Part shown: piece after piece, positions 20,101-28,963 of the stretch
How positions within the stretch are numbered: position 1 is the stretch's first letter
How the letters are laid out: every line of letters starts with the position of its first letter
Source of the DNA: Marinobacter vulgaris
Lineage (GTDB): Bacteria; Pseudomonadota; Gammaproteobacteria; Pseudomonadales; Oleiphilaceae
Reading direction: 5' to 3'
Assembly (NCBI RefSeq): GCF_003344045.1
Contig: NZ_QFWX01000006.1
Coordinates: 310,001-374,000 of the forward strand
DNA length: 64,000 nucleotides
Program-made: the position numbers and the translations under genes
The notes under the pieces: generated by a model
Databases searched by the model: none
What the model was told of the DNA's origin: nothing
The model's input: the letters and a program-made list of their open reading frames with translations, nothing else

Positions 20101-20924
20101 CCGACATCGACCTGCGCATTGCCAGCCTCCAGCTCGGTGATGACGATGCCGGAATCTGGTCTTTGGGGCTCCGGCCGGAAGCCACAAGGCTGCGAATCCA
20201 GGATATAGCAGGCACCCTGAAATCCCTAAACCTGGACGGGGATTTGACCTGGAGTATTGCCGGGAACCGGGAAACCACCCGTTTCGTTGGTGATATTACC
20301 GGGGATTCCCTGGCCGACATGGGCAACCTTTTCGGCACCGAAATCCCGTTTCGCAGTGAGCGCACAGCCGTCGATATGGATATTGACTGGCCGGGGCGGC
20401 CCAATGATTTTGACCTATCGGGGCTTAGTGGTTCGGTGAGAGTGCGCTTTGACGATGGCGTCATTCTGGAGGGAAACAGTACCGCCCAGCTATTCCGGGT
20501 GTTCAACCTGTTGAACTCCGATACTCTCTGGCGTCGGCTACAGCTGGATTTTTCGGATCTTTACGAAGCCGGTGTGGCTTTCGATGCCATTTCCGGCAAG
20601 GCAAACATCCTCAACGGTTTGCTGACACTGGATCCGGAGTTGCAGGTGGTGGGTCCGTCGGGCGCTTTCAAGCTCAGCGGCACGAGCAACATGGCTGAGG
20701 AAAGCCTCGACATGGAAATGGTGGTGGTTCTGCCGCTAACCCAGAACCTCCCACTGGCTGCCCTGCTTCTGGGGGCAGGGGCGCCGATAGGGGGCGCACT
20801 GTTCGTGCTGGATAAAGTGTTGGGTGATCCATTGAGTAAACTGACCAGTGCAACCTATAGTGTAACCGGGAGTTGGGACGAACCGGACGTTCGGCTCAGG
20901 CGAGTATTCGACACCGGCCAATAA
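17163..20924 (+). CDS. yhdP: YhdP family AsmA-like envelope protein
   Basis: A very long protein (1253 residues) with one transmembrane helix near residues 20-42 and a huge periplasmic part of repeated beta strands. This is the architecture of YhdP/TamB/AsmA bridge proteins, which are thought to move phospholipids between inner and outer membrane. The C-terminal AsmA2-like segment around LSGSVRVRFDDGVIL and the hydrophobic LPLAALLLGAGAPIGGALF region are typical. Length fits the family. It lies in the conserved rng-yhdP-nitrilase run. Confidence 0.93.
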   Translation: MVSSVADPENRHVLLRLLSRLASMIWWLLLVIVVLLALYAGIGRQLTTNINDYRDTVEQLLSSELGQEVRIGSLSSSWNWLNPTLVARDIAVLSDGEGNAVAGSLQSVRVGLDFLASLGRLRIVFTNFEADGLELTVNQTRRGEVVVEGVDIPEPMANDIERWLDLAGAWLSDPSVKITRLDLGVRDNNDQIRHVEIPQLDLVYQRGLFHASGRAMRPGTTEQLASFELVGRHFFRGDFTGQIYADINSGRLFDGLVEEYTWRDIRVEGFDLGGQVWMTFRDGRMEQVSGNVQTPYLQIGTGSQSLAPMEDIRASFGWRRKGASGSQQTGSAAPSWFRTGEFHLKGLEWRWNGDSVPPFSIRFRHSEAGPTIIADELALQPLRRLVTVVGLLPEVASAALENYRPSGKLNQLVLNLAPEREGQEEGGSHFELTALVRNIDVQAFRGAPGISGLNGRLYVTNEGGYVDAKSEELTLGFPALFRGSWNIRDLRALVAWRLEGDIIRIYGDDLAMGYGDDTDLTGAFDLRLDRNGEDNLGLRVGVRNGTAAMLTDFVPDKVVPPGLYDWLTTAIKEVDVTSGEYYGHGLINQGAPPGSFVSSMVFHFRDAILRYDERWPEITDASGTVHVQDGRTRVDVDSARTGGLELRPGQVRIVPGDSGAHLYVDAAAPVPGEAVTYWLENSPLGQLAGEGGRNIRLDGNYHLDLELGLPLGSDASPDVSARVRAESGTLTYPPADLQWTQLSGELGFSTSDGFSEKPLQARFMGSPVTLMLRRTGEGEALSIRQYGLVDIGTLMSLTALPEGSTLGLSGELNYQATLEVAPDTVSAVRLYSELSGLAINWPAPLAKEADEETPLSARIEPGTDGRLNVSVDWPERLNAELLWQSGNLGVVVHRLFLGDQQLTDIEVSARQGDGQWFVEAESEWLSGEVYWPADDSPVSVNLSRLRLARSEEPPEQDIPPLPEPEEQVRAFRALAMDNWPDIDLRIASLQLGDDDAGIWSLGLRPEATRLRIQDIAGTLKSLNLDGDLTWSIAGNRETTRFVGDITGDSLADMGNLFGTEIPFRSERTAVDMDIDWPGRPNDFDLSGLSGSVRVRFDDGVILEGNSTAQLFRVFNLLNSDTLWRRLQLDFSDLYEAGVAFDAISGKANILNGLLTLDPELQVVGPSGAFKLSGTSNMAEESLDMEMVVVLPLTQNLPLAALLLGAGAPIGGALFVLDKVLGDPLSKLTSATYSVTGSWDEPDVRLRRVFDTGQ

Positions 20925-20946
20925 TGATTTTACCGGAGGACAGTCA

Positions 20947-21819
20947 ATGTCAGCGCACGCAGACCAGGCAACGAACAGGCAGGATAACGGGGTGAGCAAT
21001 CGCGTGGCAGCCATCCAGATGGTCAGTACCCACGACATTGCCGCCAATCTCAGGGAAGCAGGGCGCCTGCTGGCAGAGGCGGCCGCATCGGGAGCCAGCA
21101 TGGCAGTGCTGCCGGAAAATTTCGCGGTGCTGGCAACCCGGCAGATGATTGGTTGCGGTCGCCGTGAAGCCGACCCTGACAATCTGATCCGTCACTTTCT
21201 GGCCGATCAGGCCGCCCAGCTGGGAATCTGGATTGTCGGTGGCTCCCTGCCGATTGCGTCACGCCCGGACGGCTCCACCGTGAGGGATCGGGTCAGGGCC
21301 TGTTGTCTGGTCTACAACAGTCAGGGCGAGGAAGTGGCCCGCTACGACAAGATTCACCTGTTTGATGCCATGGTTGAAGATGCCCAGGGCCAGTACCGGG
21401 AGTCTGACACCTTCGAGCCCGGTGAAGAGGTGGTGGTGATCGACACTCCCGCCGGGCGGCTGGGCCTGGCTATCTGCTACGACCTCCGCTTTCCGGAGCT
21501 GTTTCGCAAACTGCGGGAGCAGGGCGCGGAGTGGGTGTCATTGCCCAGCGCCTTTACCTGGAATACCGGCGATGCCCATTGGCACGCGCTGCTGCGGGCG
21601 CGGGCCATTGAAAACCAGGTCTGGATGGTGGCGCCCGGGCAGGGCGGCCAGAACAGTGAGCGGCGGCGCACCTATGGTCACAGCATGATCGTCGACCCCT
21701 GGGGCCGTGTCATGTCCGAAATTGGCGAGGGGCCGGGCGTGGTAACCGCTGAGCTGGACCGGCAACTGCTTGACGGGATACGGACCCGCATGCCGGTCTG
21801 GGAACATCGCCGGCTCTGA
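20947..21819 (+). CDS. Carbon-nitrogen hydrolase, deaminated-glutathione-amidase-like
   Basis: A 290-residue nitrilase-superfamily amidase. The catalytic Glu-Lys-Cys triad is visible in LPENFAV, YDKIHLFD and AICYDLRFPE. Proteins of this branch (NitB/Nit1) repair glutathione by hydrolysing deaminated glutathione, but the substrate is inferred only from the branch. GGAGG lies 7 nt before the ATG at 20947, which settles the start. In Pseudomonas tldD follows this gene; here it does not. Confidence 0.88.
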   Translation: MSAHADQATNRQDNGVSNRVAAIQMVSTHDIAANLREAGRLLAEAAASGASMAVLPENFAVLATRQMIGCGRREADPDNLIRHFLADQAAQLGIWIVGGSLPIASRPDGSTVRDRVRACCLVYNSQGEEVARYDKIHLFDAMVEDAQGQYRESDTFEPGEEVVVIDTPAGRLGLAICYDLRFPELFRKLREQGAEWVSLPSAFTWNTGDAHWHALLRARAIENQVWMVAPGQGGQNSERRRTYGHSMIVDPWGRVMSEIGEGPGVVTAELDRQLLDGIRTRMPVWEHRRL

Positions 21820-21846
21820 GCCGGCGGTAAGCTGGCAAGGCGGCCG

Positions 21847-22377
21847 TTAGTCGCTGGCCGCCTCAACATCATCAATGCACTCCCGCAGGTAGCGAAACAG
21901 TTTTCTTGGCTGGCCGGTGTTTTTCTCGTTCTGCATGTCCCGGCGGGCGTTCCGGGCCAGGTTGCGCAGGTGCTGGATATCGGCGGTTGTGCAGTAGTTC
22001 AGGAATTCCCCGACCGCAGAGTCCCCTTCTTCGATCATCCGGTCACGCCAGCGCTCTGCCAGATGGTGGCGGCGGGTGTGTTCCTCGCTGCCGGCGTCGA
22101 ATGCATCAATGGCACGGGTCAGGCCTTCGGTATCGTCTTCCTGGCGAATGATCTTGCCAATGTACTGCAGGTGGCGCCGCTTGGCCTCGTTCTGGCGGAT
22201 GCGGCGGGATTCCTCAATGGCCGCGCGCAGGGTAGTGCTGATAGGCAGGGTGTCGAGCTGGTCGTTGCTCAGCTCCAGCATGCGCTTGCCGAGATCCTGC
22301 AGCCGGTGCATGTCCCGTTTGAGCTGGGATTTGCTCGGGCCGGAGTATTCGGGGAGGTCGTCTTGGGTATCGTTCAT
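21847..22377 (-). CDS. darP: Dual-action ribosomal maturation protein DarP (YjgA)
   Basis: A 176-residue all-helical, highly charged protein of the DUF615/YjgA family that associates with late 50S precursors. It has the typical PEYSGPSKSQLKRDMH opening and the LGKRMLELS motif. I chose ATG at 22377, since the family starts just before the DDxPE/SKSQ block. An in-frame ATG at 22398 is possible. It converges on the nitrilase gene with a 27-nt gap. Confidence 0.92.
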   Translation of the reverse strand: MNDTQDDLPEYSGPSKSQLKRDMHRLQDLGKRMLELSNDQLDTLPISTTLRAAIEESRRIRQNEAKRRHLQYIGKIIRQEDDTEGLTRAIDAFDAGSEEHTRRHHLAERWRDRMIEEGDSAVGEFLNYCTTADIQHLRNLARNARRDMQNEKNTGQPRKLFRYLRECIDDVEAASD

Positions 22378-22409
22378 CAGGAGTCCGTGCGGTTGCATTG
22401 GTACAATTT

Positions 22410-22437
22410 TGTCGGATTAGCGCAGCGTAATTCGACA
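22410..22437. repeat. Short inverted repeat C, copy 2
   Basis: TGTCGGATTA and TAATTCGACA pair with one mismatch around GCGCAGCG. It fills most of the gap between the mgtE stop and the darP start, just upstream of darP. Confidence 0.6.
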
Positions 22438-22443
22438 GACCCT

Positions 22444-23805
22444 TCATCCATAAACTATCGTCGCCAGGCCCAGGAAGGCCATAAACCCGACCACATCGGT
22501 TACCGTCGTCAGTATAACGCTACCGGCCAGCGCCGGATCAATGTTGCGGGATTTGAGAAACAGGGGCAACACCGTACCCACCAGCGCTGCTGCAATCAGG
22601 TTGATGATCAGTGCGGCGGCAATAATGGCGCCGATCATGATGTCCTTGAACCAGAGGGTGGCGGCGGAGGCGACCACAAGGGCCCAAAGCAGCCCGTTCA
22701 GGGCGCCGGCGACAAACTCGCGGTTCAGCAGCCAGCCCACGTTGGCACCGCTGATCTGGCCTACGGCCATGCCGCGGATCACCAGGGTCAGGGTCTGGCT
22801 GCCGGCGATACCGCCCATGGAGGCCACGATAGGCATCAGTACCGCCAATGCCACCACCTTCTCGATGGTGGCTTCAAACAGGCCGATCACGGCGGAGGCG
22901 GTAAAGGCGGTGAGCAGATTGATGCCCAGCCACACAGCCCGGCGCCGGGTAGTCTTGAAAATCGGCGCGAAGGTGTCTTCATCCTCGTCCAGGCCAGCCA
23001 TGCTCATCAGGGAGTGGTCGGCATCCTCCCGGATAACGTCAACCACGTCATCGATGGTGATCCGGCCCAGCAGCTTGCCTTCCTCGCTCACCACCGGTGC
23101 CGAGATCAGATCGTAGCGCTCGAACAGGGTGGCGACCTTGTTGTCCGAGAGCGTGACCGGTATCGGCTCGATGTCGGTGTCCATCACCTCCCGCACAGTC
23201 GCGGCCGGGTTGGAAACCAGCATTTTGGTAATCGGCAGCATACCGATGAATTCGTCCCGCCGGCTGACCACGATCAGGCTGTCGGTCATCGGTGGCAGGT
23301 TGCGGTGACGGCGCAGGTAACGCAAGACCACATCGATACTGATGTCAGGGCGCACCGTGATGGTGTCCGTGTTCATCAGGCCGCCGGCGGTGTCCTCCGG
23401 ATAGGAGAGCACTTCCTCCACGCGCTGGCGGTCCTGCTCGTCCATGGTGTCCAGGACTTCCTGGATCACCGTATCCGGCAGCTGTTGCAGCAGGTCGGCT
23501 AGGTCATCCGACTCGAAATCCTCGATGATGTCCGCCAGTTCCTGGGCGTTCAACTGGCTCAGGAAGTAGCCGCGGATATCATCATTGAGGTACTGGAGGA
23601 CTTCGCCTTCCAGTTGCTTGTCGACCAGATTCCACAGCAGCGCCCGCTGACGGGGCGGGGAAGATTCCAGCAGGTGGGCGATGTCGCTGGGGCTCAGGCC
23701 ACCATTGAGGATACGGGCAACCTGTTTCAGGGCACCACTGTCCAGCGCTTCGCTCAGGGAGCGAAGGCGTTGGCGAGCCTGGCTTTTCTCCAGAATATCG
23801 GTCAT
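22444..23805 (-). CDS. mgtE: Magnesium transporter MgtE
   Basis: A 453-residue MgtE-family Mg2+ channel. The N-terminal superhelical MgtE_N domain is followed by two CBS domains (around residues 140-260) that sense Mg2+ and close the pore. About five transmembrane helices from residue 285 onward form the channel, including the pore-region motif PIVASMGGIAGSQ. It lies downstream of ptsO on the same strand, with its own -10 box in the 105-nt gap. Confidence 0.96.
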   Translation of the reverse strand: MTDILEKSQARQRLRSLSEALDSGALKQVARILNGGLSPSDIAHLLESSPPRQRALLWNLVDKQLEGEVLQYLNDDIRGYFLSQLNAQELADIIEDFESDDLADLLQQLPDTVIQEVLDTMDEQDRQRVEEVLSYPEDTAGGLMNTDTITVRPDISIDVVLRYLRRHRNLPPMTDSLIVVSRRDEFIGMLPITKMLVSNPAATVREVMDTDIEPIPVTLSDNKVATLFERYDLISAPVVSEEGKLLGRITIDDVVDVIREDADHSLMSMAGLDEDEDTFAPIFKTTRRRAVWLGINLLTAFTASAVIGLFEATIEKVVALAVLMPIVASMGGIAGSQTLTLVIRGMAVGQISGANVGWLLNREFVAGALNGLLWALVVASAATLWFKDIMIGAIIAAALIINLIAAALVGTVLPLFLKSRNIDPALAGSVILTTVTDVVGFMAFLGLATIVYG

Positions 23806-23832
23806 GGATCACCCACAGTCAGAAAACTCCCT

Positions 23833-23838
23833 ATTATA
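23833..23838 (-). promoter_or_regulatory. Candidate -10 box of mgtE
   Basis: Minus-strand TATAAT in the context GCTATAATAGG, 28 nt before the mgtE ATG. No good -35 is seen. It would give a short leader without room for an Mg2+ riboswitch. Confidence 0.45.
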
Positions 23839-23910
23839 GCGAAGTTAGGTTGCATAGGTGAGAAAGAGTTGTAGGTGAATGTCTTGGCCAGGCCGGGTTG
23901 GGATCCCTGG

Positions 23911-24180
23911 CTATTGGCCCTCACCGAAATAGTCATCAATCAGCGCCACCAGTCCATCCACGGCTTCGGCTTCGTCAGGCCCGTCTACAATCAGCTCTAC
24001 CTCCGTTCCCTGGCTGGCAGCCAGCATCATCACCGGCATGATGCTCTTGGCGTCTACCTGGCGTCCATTACGGCTGATCTGGATGCTGCTGTCGAATTCC
24101 GATGCCTTCGCCACCAGTTTGGCAGCTGCGCGGGCATGAAGCCCGAGTTTGTTGATGATGGTGACAGGGCGGCGGATCAT
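23911..24180 (-). CDS. ptsO: Nitrogen PTS phosphocarrier NPr
   Basis: An 89-residue HPr-like protein that relays phosphate from EI-Ntr to EIIA-Ntr (PtsN) in the regulatory nitrogen PTS. The phospho-accepting His15 is in KLGLHARAAAK, and the Ser-46 region reads DAKSIMPVMML. The start at 24180 lies 7 nt past the rapZ stop and the family begins immediately. Order ptsN-rapZ-ptsO is conserved. Confidence 0.96.
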   Translation of the reverse strand: MIRRPVTIINKLGLHARAAAKLVAKASEFDSSIQISRNGRQVDAKSIMPVMMLAASQGTEVELIVDGPDEAEAVDGLVALIDDYFGEGQ

Positions 24181-24187
24181 AAACGTC

Positions 24188-25069
24188 TCAGCCTTCCCGG
24201 TTTTGCAGGTGGGGCAATTCCGTGTGCCGGACCTGCACATTACTGTACTTGCTCGCGAAAAGACGGCCCAGTTGCTCGCAGATATACACCGAGCGATGCT
24301 GGCCGCCGGTGCAGCCGATGGAAATGGTCATATAACTGCGGTTGCTGTCGGCAAAAGAAGGCAGCCAGCTTTCCAGAAACTGAGTCAGGTCATCCACCAT
24401 TTTTCGGCTCAGGGGTTCCTTCTCCAGGAAATCGATAACCGGCTGGTCGGTCCCGATGAATTTCCGCAGGCTGGTATCCCAGTAGGGGTTGGGCAGGCAG
24501 CGGACGTCAAACACGTAATCCGAATCCAGGGGTACCCCGTGCTTGAAGCCAAATGACTGGAACAGCAGTGCCAGTTCCTGGTCCTTGCGCCCGGCCACCC
24601 GCTGTTTGATCATGTCCCGCAGCTCGTACATGGACAGGCCGGTGGTATTGATGTAGAGGTCGGCCAGTTTCGACAGGGGTTCGAGCAGCTGCTTCTCGTT
24701 ACCGATGGCCTCCCGCAGTGAGGTCCTGTCGTCACTCAGGGGATGCTTGCGCCGGGTGGCGTGGAATCGCTGCAGCAGGGACTGCTCATCGGCGTCCAGG
24801 TAGATAACCTCGATGGCGACACCGGTGTCCTGAAGGCTGCGGTAGATGTCTTCAAAGTTACTGAGCTCGCCGGACAGATTGCGGGCATCAATGCTCACCG
24901 CCATTTTGCTCAGGCGGCCCGGTGAGCTCTGGGTGGCGGCTTCCCGCGTCAAAGGGAACAGCAACCCGATAGGAAGGTTGTCGATGCAGTAGAAACCCAG
25001 GTCTTCCAGCACATGCAGGGCCGTACTTTTACCAGAGCCAGAGCGGCCGCTGACGATAATCAGTTTCAT
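24188..25069 (-). CDS. rapZ: RNase adapter protein RapZ
   Basis: A 293-residue protein with Walker A GRSGSGKS at residues 8-15 and a C-terminal domain ending HTELPHLQNREG. In enterobacteria RapZ senses glucosamine-6-phosphate and delivers the sRNA GlmZ to RNase E. Marinobacter may lack GlmZ, so the RNA target here is unknown. The CTGGQHRSVYICEQL block is a family hallmark. Sits between ptsN and ptsO. Confidence 0.95.
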   Translation of the reverse strand: MKLIIVSGRSGSGKSTALHVLEDLGFYCIDNLPIGLLFPLTREAATQSSPGRLSKMAVSIDARNLSGELSNFEDIYRSLQDTGVAIEVIYLDADEQSLLQRFHATRRKHPLSDDRTSLREAIGNEKQLLEPLSKLADLYINTTGLSMYELRDMIKQRVAGRKDQELALLFQSFGFKHGVPLDSDYVFDVRCLPNPYWDTSLRKFIGTDQPVIDFLEKEPLSRKMVDDLTQFLESWLPSFADSNRSYMTISIGCTGGQHRSVYICEQLGRLFASKYSNVQVRHTELPHLQNREG

Positions 25070-25097
25070 AGCCCATATTCCTCGAATCCGGAGTGGT

Positions 25098-25568
25098 TCA
25101 GCTTCCCTCGACGGTCATCCGGCGATAGAGAGAGTCCGCGTCGGTACACTGGCGGAGCTGATCGCAGAACGCTTTTTCGTTGAACTTTTCGGCCAGTTGG
25201 CTGAGCAGTTCAAGGTGTTCGCTGGTCGCTTCCTTGGGAACAATCAGCGCAAAGACCAGGTCCACCGGCTGGTTGTCGATGGCGTCGAAGGCGACACCCT
25301 CTTCCAGTGTCAGCAAGGCGCCTACCACGCGATCGAGCCCTTCCAGGCGGCAGTGGGGAATGGCGATACCCTGGCCAATGCCCGTGCTCCCGAGTCGCTC
25401 CCGCGAGACCAGGTTGTTGAATATCTCGGTATCGCTGAGCGACGGATCGTGTTGCTGGATCTGCTCGGCGATGGTTTCCATAACCCGCTTCTTGCTGGAG
25501 GCGGGTACCCGGCAAAGGGCCAGCTCCGGCGCGAGAATGTTCTCGATAGTCAGGGGTGTGTCGCTCAT
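25098..25568 (-). CDS. ptsN: PTS IIA-like nitrogen regulatory protein PtsN
   Basis: A 156-residue EIIA-Ntr with the phosphorylated His72 in GIAIPHCRLEGL. It regulates potassium, nitrogen and carbon responses by protein contacts rather than transport. It follows hpf on the minus strand, but a strong rho-independent-type hairpin (25588-25644) ends 20 nt before its start, suggesting controlled read-through or a separate promoter. Confidence 0.95.
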   Translation of the reverse strand: MSDTPLTIENILAPELALCRVPASSKKRVMETIAEQIQQHDPSLSDTEIFNNLVSRERLGSTGIGQGIAIPHCRLEGLDRVVGALLTLEEGVAFDAIDNQPVDLVFALIVPKEATSEHLELLSQLAEKFNEKAFCDQLRQCTDADSLYRRMTVEGS

Positions 25569-25587
25569 GAATCGACTGCAGTTCCGT

Positions 25588-25644
25588 AAAAAAAGGCTGC
25601 GGCGCTGTCTATCCTGTACTCAAGATATCGGTCAGCACCGCAGC
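25588..25644 (-). terminator. Intrinsic terminator or attenuator between hpf and ptsN
   Basis: On the minus strand, GCTGCGGTGCTG pairs with CAGCGCCGCAGC (12 bp with one G-U) around a 25-nt loop, followed by C and TTTTTTT. This is a textbook terminator shape placed right upstream of the ptsN ATG within the rpoN-hpf-ptsN-rapZ-ptsO block. Confidence 0.75.
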
Positions 25645-25676
25645 TCGATTAACTTTAAAGCACGGAGCGGGTTGGC

Positions 25677-25985
25677 CTAACGGGCACCGTTTCCATGCAT
25701 CCGGTCAACATTCTTTTCCTTGTGCTTCAGGATCTGCCTGTCCAGCTTGTCCACCAATGCATCAATGGCGGCGTACATATCGCTGTCTTCGGCCTTTGCG
25801 TGAATTTCACCACCTATCACGTGAAGCGTCGCTTCCGCCATCTGGCGGACCTTTTCGACCTCCAGGGTGACCTGGCAATTGCTGATGTGGTCGAAGTGCC
25901 GTTCAAGCTTTTCAAACTTGCCTGATACGTAATCTTTCAGCGCGGGGGTCAGTTCTACGTGATGGCCTGAAATATTGAGTTGCAT
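25677..25985 (-). CDS. hpf: Ribosome hibernation promoting factor HPF (short form)
   Basis: A 102-residue HPF/YfiA-family protein that binds the 30S decoding site and, with RMF, makes 100S dimers in stationary phase. It begins MQLNISGHHVELTPALKDYV and has the conserved EVEKVRQMAEATLHV segment. It lacks the long C-terminal dimerisation domain. It lies 26 nt after rpoN. Confidence 0.96.
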   Translation of the reverse strand: MQLNISGHHVELTPALKDYVSGKFEKLERHFDHISNCQVTLEVEKVRQMAEATLHVIGGEIHAKAEDSDMYAAIDALVDKLDRQILKHKEKNVDRMHGNGAR

Positions 25986-26011
25986 TGGCTTCTCCTGTTA
26001 TCGGATTTTTA

Positions 26012-27538
26012 CTACACCAGTCGCTTTCTCTCGTTGGACGGAGGAATATGCATTGCCTCACGGTACTTGGCCACGGTTCTTCTCGCTACCTTGATACCCT
26101 GTTCTCCTAGCATGGCTGCAATTTTACTATCGCTCAATGGCTTTTTCGGGGTTTCCGTTGCAATCAGCTTTTTGATCATGGCCCGGATGGCCGTAGAGGA
26201 ACACTCTCCGCCCTCGTCAGTGCTGACATGGCTTGAGAAAAAATACTTGAGTTCGAATATGCCTCGCGGCGTGTGCATGTACTTTTGGGTAGTTACCCTG
26301 GAAATGGTCGATTCATGCATTTCCACGGCCTGGGCAATGTCCGACAGGATCAACGGCTTCATGTATTCCTCGCCATGGTCCAGGAAACCCTGCTGGTGCT
26401 CGACAATCCGGGTGGCTACCTTGAGCAGTGTTTCGTTACGGCTCTGCAGGCTCTTGATAAACCACTTCGCTTCCTGCAGCTGGTCGCGCAGATAGGTGTT
26501 GTCGGCACTGCTGTCGGCACGCTTTATCAGAGACGCATAGCTGGCATTGACGCGAATGCGCGGTGCAATCTCCGGATTCAGCTCCACTCGCCAGCGCTCA
26601 TTGTGCTTGCGCACGATGACATCCGGGATAACGTAGTCCGGCTCGGCCTGGTCGAGGGTGTCGCCCGGGCGCGGGTTCAGCCCGGTAATCAGGGCCAGAA
26701 CTTCCCGTAACTGGTCTTCCTTCAGGCGGCTGCGCCGCAGCAGCTGGGCGTAATCACGGTTACCCAGCAGATTGATGTAATGGGTAATCACCAGCCGCGC
26801 CTGGGCCAGCCAGGGCGTCTCCGGCGGTAGCTGGGCGAGCTGGATCAGCAGGCACTCCTGGAGGTTCCGGGCAAAGACACCGGGGGGGTCGAAATGCTGC
26901 AGCCGGTGAAGCACGGCTTCCACCTCGTCCATTTCAAGCGGGTCTTCGTCGGACTCGTCCACCATGCCCGAATGGATCTCCTCCAGCGGGGAGGTCAGGT
27001 AGCCGTGGTTATCAACCGCGTCCATCAGGGCGTGGGCAATCGCCTGGTCCCGCTCGCTCAGGGGAGTCAGGTTCAGTTGCCACTCAAGGTGGTCATGGAG
27101 GGTTTCCGTGGGCGAGTTGCGGGTTTCAAAATCGTTGTCGTTTTCATCATCGTTGCGGGCCGATGACGCCGGTGCCGACTGGTAGATGTCGTCCCAGGCA
27201 GTGTCCACCGGGAGATCATCGGGAATGGTGTCGGGGCTGTCGGTTTCCGACGACCAGTCGGGCCCGTTTTCAGACTCGTCCCAGTCTGGCGTCGACTCGG
27301 CGGCGGTATTCGAATCCTCGGATGATGAACTGTCTGCGGCATCGTTTTCGTTGGCCGCTGGCTCCGGATTCTGGTTGTCGTCGTCTTCGGAGGTTTCCAG
27401 CATGGGATTGGATTCCAGCGCCTGCTGGATTTCCTGCTGGAGGTCGAGGGTCGAAAGTTGCAGAAGCCTGATTGCCTGTTGCAGCTGGGGCGTCATGGTC
27501 AGGCTTTGACCCAGCTTTAACTGTAATGAGGCTTTCAT
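26012..27538 (-). CDS. rpoN: RNA polymerase sigma-54 factor RpoN
   Basis: A 508-residue sigma-54. Region I is the Gln/Leu-rich [20 protein letters not shown]. Region II (about residues 50-130) is unusually acidic and Asp/Asn/Ser-rich. The core-binding part, the helix-turn-helix around [13 protein letters not shown] and the RpoN box [10 protein letters not shown] near the C-terminus follow. I use [10 protein letters not shown] at 27538; an ATG two codons earlier is equally possible. A sigma-54-type promoter for pilA lies in this window (61956-61971). Confidence 0.97.
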   Translation of the reverse strand: MKASLQLKLGQSLTMTPQLQQAIRLLQLSTLDLQQEIQQALESNPMLETSEDDDNQNPEPAANENDAADSSSSEDSNTAAESTPDWDESENGPDWSSETDSPDTIPDDLPVDTAWDDIYQSAPASSARNDDENDNDFETRNSPTETLHDHLEWQLNLTPLSERDQAIAHALMDAVDNHGYLTSPLEEIHSGMVDESDEDPLEMDEVEAVLHRLQHFDPPGVFARNLQECLLIQLAQLPPETPWLAQARLVITHYINLLGNRDYAQLLRRSRLKEDQLREVLALITGLNPRPGDTLDQAEPDYVIPDVIVRKHNERWRVELNPEIAPRIRVNASYASLIKRADSSADNTYLRDQLQEAKWFIKSLQSRNETLLKVATRIVEHQQGFLDHGEEYMKPLILSDIAQAVEMHESTISRVTTQKYMHTPRGIFELKYFFSSHVSTDEGGECSSTAIRAMIKKLIATETPKKPLSDSKIAAMLGEQGIKVARRTVAKYREAMHIPPSNERKRLV

Positions 27539-27657
27539 AACCATAGTTCAGGATCCGTCACTCGGTCGCTCGCGGACTCACCAGGGAGTTTGGGTTGCAC
27601 AAAAACTCTTTGTGTGCTCGATACTTGCCGTGCCAAGCAAGTTCTTTGCCGAGTGTA

Positions 27658-28383
27658 CTACAGGCGAAATTCATTGCCTAGATACACTTCCTTGACCTGC
27701 TGGTTGGCCATTATGTCGCCGGAGTTGCCGGAGGCAATGATGTGGCCTCCGCTGACTATATAGGCGTTCTCGCAGATGTCGAGGGTTTCCCGCACGTTGT
27801 GGTCGGTGATCAGCACACCAATGCCCTTATCCCGCAGGTGCCGGATAATCTGCTTGATATCGCTGACCGAGATCGGATCCACCCCTGCAAAGGGTTCATC
27901 CAGCAGGATAAAAGCCGGCTCCATGGCCAGTGCCCGGGCGATCTCCACGCGCCGGCGCTCACCTCCGGACAGGGCCATGCCCAGGCTGTCGCGGATGTGG
28001 GCTATGTGGAACTCGGCAAGCAGTTCTTCGAGTTTGGCGTCACGATCGCTACGGCTGAGTCCGCGACGGGTCTCCAGAATTGCCATGATGTTGTCGCGCA
28101 CCGTCAGTTTGCGGAACACTGAGGCTTCCTGGGGCAAATAACCGATACCCTTGCGTGCCCTGCCGTGCATGGGTAGCGGTGTAATGTCCTGGTTATCGAT
28201 GGTGATCCGGCCATGATCGGAGGGAACCAGCCCCACGATCATGTAGAAGCAGGTGGTCTTGCCGGCGCCGTTGGGGCCCAGCAGCCCGACGATTTCGCCG
28301 CTGCGGATTTCCAGGGAAACGTCGATGACGACTTTTTTCTGCTTGTAGCTTTTTGCCAGGTTACTGGCTCTGAGAACTGCCAT
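27658..28383 (-). CDS. lptB: LPS export ABC transporter ATP-binding protein LptB
   Basis: A 241-residue cytoplasmic ATPase that powers LPS extraction with LptFG. Walker A is GPNGAGKTT, the signature [16 protein letters not shown] and Walker [14 protein letters not shown]. The 5' end overlaps lptA by 23 nt. The block kdsD-kdsC-lptC-lptA-lptB-rpoN is conserved in gammaproteobacteria. Confidence 0.97.
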   Translation of the reverse strand: MAVLRASNLAKSYKQKKVVIDVSLEIRSGEIVGLLGPNGAGKTTCFYMIVGLVPSDHGRITIDNQDITPLPMHGRARKGIGYLPQEASVFRKLTVRDNIMAILETRRGLSRSDRDAKLEELLAEFHIAHIRDSLGMALSGGERRRVEIARALAMEPAFILLDEPFAGVDPISVSDIKQIIRHLRDKGIGVLITDHNVRETLDICENAYIVSGGHIIASGNSGDIMANQQVKEVYLGNEFRL

Positions 28384-28963
28384 CGGTATCCTGTGTGTCT
28401 GGATTCGTGTTTGAGCCGCTGCGTGGCTGGATCACCATCTCGACGCGGCCGCGGCCACCGTCCTGGTCGGGAGCACCCTCGGCAGTGACGATGCGCTCCG
28501 CACTGTTGTAGTGGATAACATCACCGCGGAACAGGTTGCCATCCTGTTCGATAACCGCCTCGCGTTCAAAGGTGACCCTTTCCTCGGAAGCTGACCAGGT
28601 GATGCTCAGTGCGCGGGCATCGGTCTCTCCCTGTTCCTCTGTTGCCGGCTGCCGGTAGTGTGCGGGCCGGCCGGTTGCCTCTATGCGGGTGACGCCGGTC
28701 TCATCCTGGTAGAGCACGACCTTGTCGGCCGTCAGGTTGGTCTGGCCCTGGGTCATATCCACGGCGCCGGTGTAGGTGGCAATACCCTGGCCATCGTCCA
28801 GTCGTGCGCTGTCAGCTTTGACCCTGATTGGCGCGTCCGATTCCAGGTCAAACCCCTGGGAGGCGGGCGCGAACAACACAAGCAAGATGGCTGCCAGCGT
28901 CACCGGCTTCGAAGCAAGCCAGGAAGGCCTGCCGTGGGGCAGCAATTTATTTGCCAGGCTCAT
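28361..28963 (-). CDS. lptA: LPS transport periplasmic protein LptA
   Basis: A periplasmic bridge protein of 200 residues with an OstA-like beta-jellyroll. The start [11 protein letters not shown] at 28963 gives an N-terminal signal peptide with hydrophobic core [12 protein letters not shown] and probable cleavage after ASQG. An ATG at 29008 in the same frame would add 15 residues and overlap lptC further. Mature residues such as [13 protein letters not shown] are typical. Overlaps lptC by 17 nt and lptB by 23 nt. Confidence 0.93.
   Translation of the reverse strand: MSLANKLLPHGRPSWLASKPVTLAAILLVLFAPASQGFDLESDAPIRVKADSARLDDGQGIATYTGAVDMTQGQTNLTADKVVLYQDETGVTRIEATGRPAHYRQPATEEQGETDARALSITWSASEERVTFEREAVIEQDGNLFRGDVIHYNSAERIVTAEGAPDQDGGRGRVEMVIQPRSGSNTNPDTQDTDGSSQSQ

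Noticed and set aside
21970-23502. 510-codon open frame antisense to darP and mgtE
   Set aside because: It spans two confidently identified genes and an intergenic repeat, and its product is compositionally biased.
23806-23910. Mg2+ riboswitch upstream of mgtE
   Set aside because: The -10 box leaves a leader of only about 20 nt and the gap contains no long structured region.
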